DNA of 64,000 nucleotides from Nevskiaceae bacterium (GCA_004298465.1 SCRT01000018.1:186001-250000), one strand, 5' to 3'. Counted from the stretch's first letter, positions 10,478-22,055 are shown. Made by a program: numbers and translations. Notes: generated from the sequence alone by a model not told the origin.

Positions 10478-12182
10478 AGCGCGGGCCCCCGGTCTGGTGC
10501 GCCGGGTGGCGGGAGACGCCTCACGCCTGCCGGAAACGCTGGGCCCGGTGGTCCGGCGCATCTACGCGAACCGTGGCGTCATGCAGGCGGCGGAGCTGGA
10601 CCTGTCGCTGGCGCGGCTGCTGCCGCCGGAATTCTTGAACATCGAGGCAGCGGCCGTGCTGCTGGCCGATGCGCTGCAGGCGCAGCGTCGCATTGTGATC
10701 GCCGGCGACTACGACACCGACGGAGCCACCGGCACGGCGCTCGGTGTGCTCGGCCTGCGTGCGCTTGGGGCGCAGCATGTTGGCTACATGGTGCCAAACC
10801 GTTTCACGATGGGCTACGGCCTGACGCCGAAACTCGTTGCCGAGATCGTGCAGCGCGGCGCAGAGCTCATCGTCACGGTCGACAACGGAATTGCCAGCGT
10901 AGCCGGCGTGGCGGCGGCACGTGCCGCTGGCCTCGACGTTATCGTCACGGATCACCACCTCGCGCCCGAAACCTGTCCGGACGCGAATGTGATTGTCGAC
11001 CCCAACCAGCCCGGCTGCCGGTTTCCCAGCAAGTGCGTGGCGGGTGTAGGCGTAATGTTCTATGTGCTGCTGGCGCTGCGCGCCGAACTGCGGCGAAGGG
11101 GCCAGTTCGCAGTGGGGACGCAGCCCAGCCTGGCGGAATTCCTCGATCTCGTGGCGCTCGGCACGGTGGCCGACGTCGTGCGCCTTGACCACAACAACCG
11201 CGTGCTCGTGGCACAAGGCTTGGCGCGCATGCGTGCAGGACGCTGCCGGCCGGGCATCCTTGCGCTGCTGGAGGTTGCGCATCGTGACGCCACACGCGTC
11301 GGCGCGCCGGACCTTGGTTTTGCGGTTGGCCCGCGCCTGAATGCGGCCGGAAGGCTGGAGGACATGCACGTCGGCATCGAATGCCTGCTGGCGCCGGATC
11401 TGGATACGGCGCGGCCGCTCGCGGCCCAGCTCGACGCCATCAACCGCGAGCGCCGCGGCATCGAACAGCAAATGCGCGATGAGGCGCTGGCGCTGCTGCC
11501 CGACGTGCCTGCAGGTTACGGCCTGTGTGTATACGACCCCGGCTGGCACGAAGGCGTGGTAGGGCTCGTCGCTTCCCGCGTGCGGGAAAACACGCACCGC
11601 CCGACCATCGCGTTTGCACCGGCTTCCGTGGCTGGCGAGCTGAAAGGTTCAGGGCGCTCGATTCCGGGTCTGCACATTCGCGATGCACTGGCGGCGGTGG
11701 ATGCGGCCGCGCCCGGCCTCATCCTGCGTTTCGGCGGCCATGCGATGGCCGCTGGCCTGAGCCTGCGCGGGGCGGACTACGCACGCTTCACTGAATTGTT
11801 CGATGCTGCGTGCCAACAGGCGCTGCAGGGCTGCGATCTGGAAGAAACGCTGGAAACCGATGGTGAGCTGACGCCGCAAGAGCTGTCACTGGAAACGGCG
11901 CAGGCACTGGAGGCGGCCGGCCCGTTCGGGCAGGGTTTCCCGGAGCCGGTGTTCGACGGCGGCTTCCAGGTGCTCGACGCGCGCCCGGTGGGTGCCGACG
12001 GCCGCCACGTTCGTTACCGCCTGCAGAGTGGTGCCACGGTCATCAACGCTATCCACTTCGATGGCGCGGAAACAGCGTGCGCCAGCGGCAGCGTGCATGT
12101 CGCCTATGCGCTGGCCGTGAACCGCTTTCGCGACAATGAAACGCCGCAACTGCTGGTGAAGTACCTCGCCGCCGGGGCATGA
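10470..12182 (+). CDS. recJ: single-stranded-DNA-specific exonuclease RecJ
   Basis: 5'-3' ssDNA exonuclease for RecF-pathway recombination and mismatch repair; 570 residues. DHH phosphoesterase motifs: I DYDTDGAT (D80-D84), III VTDHH (about 160-163), IV GTVADVVRL, and the DHHA1 motif FGGHAMAAGLSL (about 420-430). The C-terminal OB-like domain follows. Start at 10470 overlaps thrC by 8 bases, giving MPEARAPGLVRR, a normal RecJ N-terminus. Confidence 0.95.
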   Translation: MPEARAPGLVRRVAGDASRLPETLGPVVRRIYANRGVMQAAELDLSLARLLPPEFLNIEAAAVLLADALQAQRRIVIAGDYDTDGATGTALGVLGLRALGAQHVGYMVPNRFTMGYGLTPKLVAEIVQRGAELIVTVDNGIASVAGVAAARAAGLDVIVTDHHLAPETCPDANVIVDPNQPGCRFPSKCVAGVGVMFYVLLALRAELRRRGQFAVGTQPSLAEFLDLVALGTVADVVRLDHNNRVLVAQGLARMRAGRCRPGILALLEVAHRDATRVGAPDLGFAVGPRLNAAGRLEDMHVGIECLLAPDLDTARPLAAQLDAINRERRGIEQQMRDEALALLPDVPAGYGLCVYDPGWHEGVVGLVASRVRENTHRPTIAFAPASVAGELKGSGRSIPGLHIRDALAAVDAAAPGLILRFGGHAMAAGLSLRGADYARFTELFDAACQQALQGCDLEETLETDGELTPQELSLETAQALEAAGPFGQGFPEPVFDGGFQVLDARPVGADGRHVRYRLQSGATVINAIHFDGAETACASGSVHVAYALAVNRFRDNETPQLLVKYLAAGA

Positions 12183-12237
12183 TGGCCGGCATTCCTCGGC
12201 GTACGCGCCATTTCCTGTTTCCCGAGAGTTGACGCTC

Positions 12238-12594
12238 ATGGATTTCCGCATTGTTCCCGGCAGACTCGAGCGCATCCGGCTCGCATTCGCGTTCTTGTTC
12301 ATGGCCGGCGGCCTTGGCTTGTGCGGCTTGTACGGCGCGGCATGGCTGCAGTTGCCGCACTATAACGACGAGCAGATCGCGGCGATGGCGCAAGTCCAGG
12401 CCGTCAATGCGATGGTGCGGAATCCGAAGCTGACACCGCAGGATTCAGCGGCCGCCGAAAAGCTGCTGGAACAGGCCCGCGCTCACGTCGAGAAGGGGTT
12501 GGAGAAGCGCCGGAAAAACCTGATGGCGGGGCTGGTCGCAGGGTTCCTCCTCCTCATCGCCGGATTCTGGCAGTGGCATAGAAGCCGCTCATAG
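12238..12594 (+). CDS. small two-helix membrane protein, unknown
   Basis: 118-residue protein I do not recognise. It has a hydrophobic segment at about 17-38 (AFLFMAGGLGLCGLYGAAWL), a charged middle rich in Ala/Glu/Lys (DSAAAEKLLEQARAHVEKGLE), and a second hydrophobic segment at about 93-110 (MAGLVAGFLLLIAGFW), ending WHRSRS. Likely an inner-membrane protein with a cytoplasmic or periplasmic helical loop. It follows recJ by 55 bases and may be cotranscribed. GAGAG upstream supports ATG 12238; a TTG at 12229 is possible. Confidence 0.6.
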   Translation: MDFRIVPGRLERIRLAFAFLFMAGGLGLCGLYGAAWLQLPHYNDEQIAAMAQVQAVNAMVRNPKLTPQDSAAAEKLLEQARAHVEKGLEKRRKNLMAGLVAGFLLLIAGFWQWHRSRS

Positions 12595-12708
12595 CACCTC
12601 GCCGGGTGCGCGGCCAGAAGAAATTCAGCCGCAAGAGACGGGATGCGGGCGGCGGATGTAGCACGGATCATGGCGCCATCATTCCGATGGATGCGCGAGG
12701 ATTCGTTC

Positions 12709-13203
12709 ATGAACACCTCTTCTGCCGGGCTCTTTTCGACCGACGCCGCACGCTGGGCTGCCGTCATGGCGCGCAACGCCGCTGCGGACGGCCATTTCGT
12801 CTATGCGGTGCGCAGCACCGGCATCTATTGCCGGCCATCCTGCGGCACACGCCGGCCATTGCGCGTGAACGTCAGCTTCCACGCCAATGCCACAGCTGCC
12901 GAGCGTGCCGGTTTTCGTCCCTGCAAGCGTTGTCGTCCCGAATGCGCACCGTGCAGCCCCCGGAACATGGAGCAGGTAAAGGTGGCCTGCCGGCGCATCG
13001 AACAAGCACAGGAGGAACCGGCGCTGGCGGAACTGGCCGCCGTGGCGGGCTTGAGCCCCGGCCATTTCCACCGCGTATTCAAGGACATCATCGGCGTCAC
13101 GCCGAAGGCCTACGCACGGTCCCGGCGTGCCCTGCGTGCGCAGCAGGCGCTGGGCACTGCCGGCACGGTGACGGATGCTCTCTATGCAGCCAGGAGCCGC
13201 TGA
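12709..13203 (+). pseudogene. truncated Ada-type methylphosphotriester-DNA methyltransferase/regulator
   Basis: The 164-residue product has the Ada N-terminal zinc domain with all four cysteines at the right spacing (Cys41, Cys45, Cys72, Cys75; STGIYCRPSC and GFRPCKRC), then the first AraC-type helix-turn-helix (LAAVAGLSPGHFHRVFKDIIG). It stops at VTDALYAARSR, in the middle of where the second helix-turn-helix begins, so the rest of the DNA-binding domain and the whole O6-methylguanine methyltransferase domain are missing. A short AdaA-type protein is an alternative but those keep both helix-turn-helix motifs. Start at 12709 has GAGG upstream; ATG 12643 would add 22 residues. Confidence 0.7.
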
Positions 13204-13297
13204 TTTCGCGGATTCCACGGATGGACACCTGGGATTCGATATTGGAGATTCGCGAAAGGCGGTAGGCCAATCTTTGATCCCACCCTCTTCTGGCCGC

Positions 13298-15387
<2,090 letters not shown>

Positions 15388-15391
<4 letters not shown>

Positions 15392-16371
15392 GGCGTGTCT
15401 CCGATGAGCTGGGCCACGGCTTCGTAGGACGCCAGCCGCGCCGCAGGGTCGTAGGTGTTGGTGGTGAGGATCAGCTCGTCGGCTTGAGTATCGGCGATGA
15501 ACGCCCGCATCTGCCGGGCGACGGAATCGAGGGTGCCGATGGCGGAGCAGGACAGGACATGGCGGAGCATGTCACACAGCACCGGTGGCAGCGTTTCCAG
15601 ATAGCCGCGCTGCGGCGGTGGCAGCTGCCCCGGGCGGCCGAGGCGCAGCTGGGTGAAAGCCTGCTGCCATGACGTCGCAAGGTAGCGTGCCTGGTCGTCA
15701 CTTTCCGCGACCAGCACGTTGTAGCCAAGCGCCACCCACGGCGTTTCCAGGTAGCGGGAAGGCTTGAACGTGCGGCGGTACAGCGAGGTGGCCGGCATCA
15801 TCTGCTCGGGGGCGAAGTGCGACGCGAAGGCGTAGGGCAGGCCGAGCTGGGCGGCGAGGCTGGCGCCGAACAGGCTGGAGCCAAGGATCCAGATCGGCAC
15901 CGGCAGCCCGTTGCCTGGCACGGCCTGCACGTCCGTACGGCCTTCGAAGTAGGCCATCAACTCCAGTACGTCTTGTGGGAAGGCATCCGGGCTCGACGCC
16001 AGGTCGCGGCGCAGCGCACGGGCGGTCTGCTGGTCCGAACCCGGCGCACGGCCGAGGCCCAGGTCGATGCGGCCAGGAAACAGCGCTTCCAGCGTGCCGA
16101 ACTGTTCCGCGATGACCAATGGTGAATGATTCGGCAACATGATCCCGCCGGCGCCGACACGCATGCGCTGTGTAACGGCGGCGACTTGGCCGATGAGCAC
16201 CGCCGTCGCGGCGCTGGCGATGCCCGGCATGCCGTGGTGCTCCGCCAGCCAGTAGCGGTTATAGCCCCAGTCATCCGCATGGCGCGCCAGCTCCATGGTG
16301 CTTCGTAGGGAGGTTGCCGCCGAGCCGTTTTCACATATCGGGGCAAGATCGAGAATCGACAGTTTAATCAA
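15388..16371 (-). CDS. LLM-class (luciferase-like) flavin oxidoreductase
   Basis: 327-residue bacterial luciferase-like monooxygenase of the MsnO8/YhbW type, probably using reduced FMN. Family blocks: [67 protein letters not shown]. The likely start is a TTG at 16371 giving LIKLSILD, at the position where relatives begin; there is no ATG nearby. Substrate unknown. It precedes and overlaps the DUF255 gene. Confidence 0.85.
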
Positions 16372-16394
16372 TCTATTGGACCAACTTTATGATG

Positions 16395-16433
16395 TAAAAG
16401 GAAACCCGCACTACGCGTATGACGCAGTGCGGG
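16395..16433 (-). terminator. terminator of the DUF1993 gene
   Basis: On the minus strand CCCGCACT pairs with AGTGCGGG (16426-16433 with 16405-16412) around a 13-base loop, followed by TTTCCTTTT. It lies 50 bases past the DUF1993 stop and just before the TTG start of the oxidoreductase gene. Confidence 0.55.
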
Positions 16434-16482
16434 TGTGGCGGCCAAGAGGCACTGGCGGCAGGCGATACAGCTTGCCGGTCGC

Positions 16483-16986
16483 TCAGAAGCCGAGAAAATC
16501 ATGCTTGCCGATATCCGCACCGGCGATGCGCAGGATGTTGTAGGCGGTCACGCAGTGGAAATAGAAGTTCGGCAAGCCGAACTTGAACAGATAGTCGCGT
16601 GCCGACAGATCCACGGCTTTGGGGCCCATCTTGAATGACACCGTGGCTGTGTCGCGGCTGTCGATCTGCGCTGCTGTGAAGGATTCGACGTAGGCGATGG
16701 CGGCAGCGATGCGTTCCCGCGCCTGTGCGAGCGTCGTCTCCGTGTCCGGAAACGATTTCGCTTCGACGCCGGCGAGCCGTGCGGCGCTGCGGGCGGCGGT
16801 GTCGCAAGCGATCTGGACTTGCTTGATGAGCGGAAACATGTCGAAGACCAAGCGCTGCTGGAGCAGCCGGTCGGCGTCCACGTTCTTGCGTCGCGCCAGC
16901 TCCTCGCCCTTGCCGAGGTGGTTGGAAAGATTTTTGAGGGCGCCGGCGAAGACCGGAATGGAAGTCTGATAAAGCGAAAGTGCCAT
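16483..16986 (-). CDS. DUF1993 family protein
   Basis: 167-residue cytoplasmic helical protein of the DUF1993 family, distantly like DinB four-helix bundles. It starts MALSLYQTSIPVFAGALKNL with a strong AAGGAG upstream and shows the family's ending YLFKFGLPNFYFHCVTAYNILR. No catalytic role is known. It is divergent from the beta-lactamase-fold gene; the 141-base gap holds two AAAGTG copies 10 bases apart that may be promoter elements. Confidence 0.85.
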   Translation of the reverse strand: MALSLYQTSIPVFAGALKNLSNHLGKGEELARRKNVDADRLLQQRLVFDMFPLIKQVQIACDTAARSAARLAGVEAKSFPDTETTLAQARERIAAAIAYVESFTAAQIDSRDTATVSFKMGPKAVDLSARDYLFKFGLPNFYFHCVTAYNILRIAGADIGKHDFLGF

Positions 16987-17127
16987 GACCTTTGCTCCTT
17001 GTGAGGCGGTGGATAAAGTGACGTAAAGTGGTGCAGAGCATACAACTGCCCGGTGATGGTGGTGCACGATACCGGGGGAACGGAAGGCGGTGCAGCCTGC
17101 GCTGTCGCGGCATGCGAGAGGAACGGG

Positions 17128-18129
17128 ATGAAGAATTCTGCGCGGATGCTGTATACGGTACTGGGCATGGTTATGGTGATGGCGATGGGGACGGCGATCG
17201 CGAATCCCGCCCCGCAGGCAAAAGACTGGGCTGCGACGGATATCGCCATGCCGGTGCACCAGGTCGGCCCGCACAGCTACTACGCTGCCGGACGGCTGGA
17301 GGAAGCTTCCGCGGAGAACCAGGGCTTCATCGCCAATGCCGGCTTTGTCATCACCGACGACGGTGTGGTGGTGTTCGACTCGCTGGGTTCTCCGTCGTTG
17401 ATGGACCGCATGATCCGCGAGATTCGCAAGCGTACGCAGCAGCCCATCACGCTTGCCATCATCAGCCACTACCATGCCGACCACTTCTACGGCATTCCGG
17501 CGCTGAAGGCGGTGGGCGCGCAAGTATGGGCGGACAAGCGCGCCAAGGCCTACCTGTATTCGCCGGTGGCGCAGGAACGCCTGACGCAGCGCAAGCAGAT
17601 CATTGGCAAATACCTCGGCCCGTCCTTCAAGCTGCCGCTGCCGGACAAGTGGATCGACGGCGACACGCCAATCCACTTCGAGAAGGGTGGCGTGAAGTTC
17701 ACTGTCGAGCGATTGGGCGCCGCACACACGCCGGAAGACCTGGAAATGCTCGTCGAACCCGATGGCGTGCTGTACTCCGGGGATGTCGTCTATGAAGGAC
17801 GCGTGCCGTTCATCGGTGACGCGGACACGACGAAATGGCTGGCGACGCTCAACCGCTTGCTGAAGATCGACTGCAAGGTCCTCGTGCCCGGCCACGGGCC
17901 GGCATCCTACCACCCGCAGCAGGACGTGAAGCTGACGCGCGACTATCTTGAATTCCTGCAGACGCAGATGATGCAAGCGGTTGAAGGCTTCGAGGATTTC
18001 GATACGGCTTATGCGGCCATCGACTGGTCACGCTACAAGGACATTCCGACGTTCAACGCCGCGAACCGCCGCAACGCCTATTCCGTCTACCTGCAGATGC
18101 AGGAAAAATGGTTGAAGCAGGGAAAGTAA
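17128..18129 (+). CDS. secreted metallo-beta-lactamase-fold hydrolase
   Basis: 333-residue protein with an N-terminal signal peptide (LGMVMVMAMGTAIA, cleavage near residue 26) and an MBL-fold domain: zinc motif HYHADH (His114-His119), AAHTPEDLEML, LYSGDVVYEGRVPF and VPGHGPASYH. Probably a periplasmic zinc hydrolase, resembling SoxH/quinoprotein-relay types rather than an antibiotic-active lactamase; substrate unknown. Start at 17128 has GAGAGGAACGGG upstream; a longer version from 17053 would lack the clean signal peptide start. Confidence 0.88.
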   Translation: MKNSARMLYTVLGMVMVMAMGTAIANPAPQAKDWAATDIAMPVHQVGPHSYYAAGRLEEASAENQGFIANAGFVITDDGVVVFDSLGSPSLMDRMIREIRKRTQQPITLAIISHYHADHFYGIPALKAVGAQVWADKRAKAYLYSPVAQERLTQRKQIIGKYLGPSFKLPLPDKWIDGDTPIHFEKGGVKFTVERLGAAHTPEDLEMLVEPDGVLYSGDVVYEGRVPFIGDADTTKWLATLNRLLKIDCKVLVPGHGPASYHPQQDVKLTRDYLEFLQTQMMQAVEGFEDFDTAYAAIDWSRYKDIPTFNAANRRNAYSVYLQMQEKWLKQGK

Positions 18130-18149
18130 CGCAAGAAATAGCGCCGGAA

Positions 18150-18226
18150 TGGCGCGCCCGGAGAGATTCGAACTCCCGACCACCTGGTTCGTAGCCAGGT
18201 ACTCTATCCAGCTGAGCTACGGGCGC
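18150..18226 (-). tRNA. tRNA-Arg (anticodon ACG)
   Basis: The 77-base minus-strand gene folds as a full cloverleaf: acceptor GCGCCCG/CGGGCGC, D-arm AGCTCAGCTGGATAGAGT, anticodon stem CCTGG/CCAGG with loop CTACGAA (anticodon ACG), T-arm GGGAGTTCGAATCTCTC, discriminator G and an encoded CCA. It is very close to the E. coli tRNA-Arg(ACG) pattern. Confidence 0.97.
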
Positions 18227-18300
18227 GCGGAGCCTTGAAGTTCCGGCTGCGTGACGTATTGAATGCTGCATGGCCACGGCTCGATGAAGCGAGCGCGCGC

Positions 18301-18329
18301 ATTATACCGGCATTGCCGAGCGGCGTGAA
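18301..18329 (-). promoter_or_regulatory. sigma-70-type promoter for tRNA-Arg
   Basis: On the minus strand TTCACG (18324-18329) and a perfect TATAAT (18301-18306) are 17 bases apart, about 75 bases before the tRNA 5' end. No other gene lies between. Confidence 0.6.
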
Positions 18330-18363
18330 AGCCTTTTCGCGAATGCGGCAGCGCAAGGTGGCA

Positions 18364-19719
18364 TCACTCCAGTTCGATGAGCGCATCCTCCAGATATTTC
18401 AGCAGGTTCTGCATGTGCGGCACGGTGTGGCGGCAGGCCGTGAGGCCGAATTCGAGGTGTCCGGCGTAACCCAGCAGCGTGATGTTCAGCGCGCAACCAT
18501 CGACCGGGATGGACACCGGGTAGAGCCCGGAGACTTCGGCACCGTCCCAGTAGCGCGTTTCCTTCGGCCCCGGCACATTGGAGATGATGACGTTGAAGGC
18601 CTGCCAGCCGGGATTGACGCCGAGCGCGAGGTTCACGCCGTGCGCAGCCATGACAACGCCCAGGTAGGACAGGATTTCGCCCTGTGACATGCGCTTGAAG
18701 CGTTCCTTGCTGTTGTTCATGGAACGCACGATGGTGTCGAGGCGTTCCAGCGGGTCGGCGATGTGGGTACCGAGGTTGGCGAGCACCATGGCGATCTGGT
18801 TGCCACCTTCGCTGCCGTCGCGCCGCAGCGACACCGGCACCATGGCAATCAGCGGCTTGTCCGGCAGCGCGTTGAGTTCGATCAGATAGCGCCGCAGCGC
18901 CGCGCCGCACATCGCCAGCACGATATCGTTGAGCGTTGCGCGATGCTTCTTGCTGGCGGCCTTGATGCGGGCCATTGAATAGGCCTCGGCGGCGAAGCGG
19001 CGCGAGCCAGAAATACGCTGGTTGAAGATGGTCTTTGGCGCCTGGAACACGGAGACGTGGTCGGGGTCGACGCGTCGTTCGCGGATCGACCGGACCAGTT
19101 CGGCGATGACTTTCGGCGTCGATTTGGCCTGGGTAACGAAGTTCCCTGCGCTGTTGACAAGTGCCGTAAGGGGGTTGGCCCGGGCTGTCTTTTCGCGGGC
19201 TTTTCCGCTGGGTGCCGCGAGCGTCCACACCGGCGTGATTTTTGCCTGCGGGTCGGTCGCCATTGCGCGCTGCACGAGTTTCATCGCGGCGACGCCATCC
19301 ACCATCGAGTGATGGATTTTTACGTAAACGGCAATGCGACCGTCTTCAAGCCCGTCGATCAGATAGACCTCCCATAACGGTTTCGTGCGGTCCATCAACA
19401 TGCCATGCAGCTTGGACACCAGCACCAGCAGTTCACGGATGCGGCCGGGTGCGGGCAGCGAAACGTGCGTGAAGTGCGATTCCAGGTCGAACTCGGTATC
19501 CGTATCCCAGAAGTACACGCCGCCACGGCGCACGAGCTTCTGGTTGAAGGGCGGAACCGCATCACAGCACTCCAGGGCGCGTGCGGTCGATTCGCAGGCG
19601 AAGACCTTGGCGTCGATGCCTGCGGGCGGCGTGGCAAGGATCAGCCCGCCGACGTGCATTGGCTGGTTGCGGCGTTCGGCGAGCAGGAAGCCGGTATCGA
19701 GAATGGAAAGGGGTTTCAT
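18364..19719 (-). CDS. wax ester synthase/diacylglycerol acyltransferase
   Basis: 451-residue WS/DGAT-family enzyme that joins acyl-CoA to a fatty alcohol or diacylglycerol to form storage lipid. The catalytic HHxxxDG motif is seen as HHSMVDG (136-142), with FLLAERRNQPMHVGGL at the N-terminus, PLWEVYLIDGL, and the C-terminal NVIISNVPGP block. It lies 51 bases downstream of an acyl-CoA synthetase on the same strand, which would supply its acyl-CoA. Relative preference for wax esters or triacylglycerol cannot be read from sequence. Confidence 0.92.
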   Translation of the reverse strand: MKPLSILDTGFLLAERRNQPMHVGGLILATPPAGIDAKVFACESTARALECCDAVPPFNQKLVRRGGVYFWDTDTEFDLESHFTHVSLPAPGRIRELLVLVSKLHGMLMDRTKPLWEVYLIDGLEDGRIAVYVKIHHSMVDGVAAMKLVQRAMATDPQAKITPVWTLAAPSGKAREKTARANPLTALVNSAGNFVTQAKSTPKVIAELVRSIRERRVDPDHVSVFQAPKTIFNQRISGSRRFAAEAYSMARIKAASKKHRATLNDIVLAMCGAALRRYLIELNALPDKPLIAMVPVSLRRDGSEGGNQIAMVLANLGTHIADPLERLDTIVRSMNNSKERFKRMSQGEILSYLGVVMAAHGVNLALGVNPGWQAFNVIISNVPGPKETRYWDGAEVSGLYPVSIPVDGCALNITLLGYAGHLEFGLTACRHTVPHMQNLLKYLEDALIELE

Positions 19720-19770
19720 GCAAGTGTCCCTGGGTGGCGTGATGACGAAAAGCCGTGCGTGGCGCTGACT

Positions 19771-21588
19771 TTACAGCCGTAGCTTGCCGTCGTTTATCTG
19801 CCGGTAGAGCTTCTGTGTGAGTTTCTCGTAGCCGCGGCCGCGGTCCACGAGCACGTACAACGGTTCTGCAGCCCGTGCGATGTTGAAGCCCTCCTGCTTG
19901 AGTTCAACCTTGCGGTACTTGAACGTACCGGTGGTAGCGGCCTGCTTGCGCAGCCGCAGGAACACCGGCACGGCGTAGGCGGGCAGCGCTTCGGTCAAGG
20001 TTCTCGCAAGCGCTGCGCCGTCGAATTCCGCGCCTTGCGAGAGCGTCAGCGCCGCCATTCCAGCGCGGCCGTCGCAGCCTGGCACTGTCACGCCGTACAC
20101 GGCGCCCTGTTCCACGTTCGCGATGCGGGCCAGGACACCTTCCACTTCCCCGGTGGCGACGTTTTCGCCTTTCCAGCGGAACGTGTCGCCGACCCGGTCG
20201 ACGAACTGGATGTGGCGCAAACCCTGGTCGCGGACCAGGTCGCCGGTGTTGAACCAGCAGTCGCCGGGCTTGAACACGCCGTGCAGCAGTTTCCTGTTGC
20301 CGGCTTCCGGGTCGGTGTAGCCGTCGAACGGGCGTTTCGATGTCACTTCGCTCAGCAGCAGGCCGATGCCGCCGTGCTTCACTTTGCGCATGAAGCCCTG
20401 CGCGTCACGCACCGCTTCCTCGCGGTCGTTGTCGAACGCGACGATGGCGAAACTCATCGGTGTAAAGCCTGCGGTCTGCGATACGCCGAAAGCGTTGACG
20501 AACGCGATATTCGATTCGCTGGCGCCATAGAACTCGTAGATGCGGGAAATACCGAAGCGTTTCTCGAAAGCTTCCCAGATCTCCGGGCGCAGGCCGTTGC
20601 CGGTGATGAGGCGGACATGGTGGTGACGGTCGCGCGGCGTTTCCGGCTTGTTCAGCAGGTAGCGCAGCAGCTCGCCGATATAGGCGAAGGCGGTGGCGTC
20701 GTAGAGCCGGATGCGGTCCCAGAAACGCGACGCCGAGAACTTGCGGTCAAGCGCGAAGGTCGCCCCAGCGGACAACGTGCAGCTTAGCGACACCGTCAGC
20801 GCGTTGTTGTGGTAAAGCGGCAGGCAGCAATAGAACACGTCGCTGGCGCGGATGCGCAGCGCCGCGTTGCCGAGCCCGCCCATCGACGACAGCCAGCGGT
20901 AGTGCGTCATCACCGAGGCTTTCGGCAGCCCCGTCGTGCCGGAAGTAAAGATGTAGTAGCACGGTTGGCTGGCGACGATCTGCGCACAGCACGATGGGTT
21001 CAGGCTGGAGCGGCGGCCGGCATCGCGGTCGAGGTCCGTCCAGCCTGCCGGCGCCGCCGTCTGGGCATCGCCGCCATGCCACAGAAAGGCCAGGCTGCGG
21101 GTCTGTTCCGGCACCCAGGGCGTGGTCTGCAACGCCTCCAGACATTCGGCGCTGAGGACCAGCAGGCGCGGCTTCACCAGCCCGATGCTGTGCGCCAGCA
21201 CGTCACCGCGTTGGTTGTGGTTGAGCATGCCGGCGATGGCGCCGAGCTTGGTGGCGGCGACGACGCAGGCGAGGGCGGTGGGGCGGTTCTCCATCAGGAT
21301 CGCCACCACATCGCCACTTTTCACGCCATGGGCCGCGAAACTCGCCGCAATGCGATTGACCCAGCCGTTGAACTCGCGGTAAGTCCAGCTGCGACCCTCG
21401 AAGCACAGCCCGATGCGGTTCGGCGCCTGCCGAGCCCAGTGTTCGTAGACGCGGCCGATGGAGCGTTTCGAAGTGGAGCGCAACGTCGCGAAGTTCAGCA
21501 GGCCGCGCGTGTTGCCGTGCAGGTATTCCGGAGCAGCGTGCAGTGCGCCGCGAGCGATGTCCCCCAAACTGACCTTCTTCCCGGTCAT
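19771..21588 (-). CDS. long-chain acyl-CoA synthetase (FATP/FadD6-like)
   Basis: 605-residue AMP-forming ligase activating fatty acids to CoA thioesters. P-loop FTSGTTGLPKASVMTH, FYGASESNIAF, and NTGDLVRDQG...FVDRVGDTFRWKGENVAT are typical of the very-long-chain/fatty acid transport protein branch, which includes FadD6. Start at 21588 follows GGAG; a start 20 codons upstream is possible but unconserved. First gene of a two-gene unit with the WS/DGAT, consistent with lipid storage or remodelling of imported acids. Confidence 0.88.
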   Translation of the reverse strand: MTGKKVSLGDIARGALHAAPEYLHGNTRGLLNFATLRSTSKRSIGRVYEHWARQAPNRIGLCFEGRSWTYREFNGWVNRIAASFAAHGVKSGDVVAILMENRPTALACVVAATKLGAIAGMLNHNQRGDVLAHSIGLVKPRLLVLSAECLEALQTTPWVPEQTRSLAFLWHGGDAQTAAPAGWTDLDRDAGRRSSLNPSCCAQIVASQPCYYIFTSGTTGLPKASVMTHYRWLSSMGGLGNAALRIRASDVFYCCLPLYHNNALTVSLSCTLSAGATFALDRKFSASRFWDRIRLYDATAFAYIGELLRYLLNKPETPRDRHHHVRLITGNGLRPEIWEAFEKRFGISRIYEFYGASESNIAFVNAFGVSQTAGFTPMSFAIVAFDNDREEAVRDAQGFMRKVKHGGIGLLLSEVTSKRPFDGYTDPEAGNRKLLHGVFKPGDCWFNTGDLVRDQGLRHIQFVDRVGDTFRWKGENVATGEVEGVLARIANVEQGAVYGVTVPGCDGRAGMAALTLSQGAEFDGAALARTLTEALPAYAVPVFLRLRKQAATTGTFKYRKVELKQEGFNIARAAEPLYVLVDRGRGYEKLTQKLYRQINDGKLRL

Positions 21589-21743
21589 GCCGTACTCCAC
21601 CCCTGACCTTTGCGACGTGAGGATGATCGCGCCGTGGCACAATCGCAAGCAAGCGATCGCGTGGCGTGCTGCTTGTCCCGTACGGACCTTGATTGCGCTG
21701 CCACTGCCCCCACCTTTGCCCTATCTGTCGGGAGTCTTGAGTC

Positions 21744-22055
21744 ATGCCGATTTACGAGTACGTCTGCTCGGCGTGTGGCGCCGAGTGTGAAGTGATGCAG
21801 AAGATTTCGGAGGCGCCGGCCAGGCGCTGCCCGCATTGCGGCAAGGACGCGTTGACGAAGGAGGTTTCCGCCGCCAGCTTCCGCCTCAAGGGCAGTGGCT
21901 GGTACGAGACGGACTTCAAGTCCTCGAACCGCCACAACCTGGTGGACAGTGCACCGGCCGGCAAGGAAGTCTCGAACACGCCGGCGAAGAAACCGGTGGC
22001 TGATGCCAAGCCAGCCAAGGGCAAGGCGGCCAGCGGCACTGCCGCCACCGCGTAG
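21744..22055 (+). CDS. FmdB-family zinc ribbon protein
   Basis: 103-residue protein: N-terminal putative regulatory zinc ribbon MPIYEYVCSACGAECEVMQK with two CxxC pairs (CSAC and CPHC), then KGSGWYETDFK typical of the family, and a low-complexity Lys/Ala/Pro tail. The family often sits just upstream of aspS, as here (122 bases before it). Exact role unknown; named for FmdB of methylotrophs. Confidence 0.88.
   Translation: MPIYEYVCSACGAECEVMQKISEAPARRCPHCGKDALTKEVSAASFRLKGSGWYETDFKSSNRHNLVDSAPAGKEVSNTPAKKPVADAKPAKGKAASGTAATA

Noticed and set aside
17128-18129. Antibiotic beta-lactamase
   Set aside because: The MBL fold and HYHADH motif are shared with many hydrolases; nothing in the sequence or context points to resistance.
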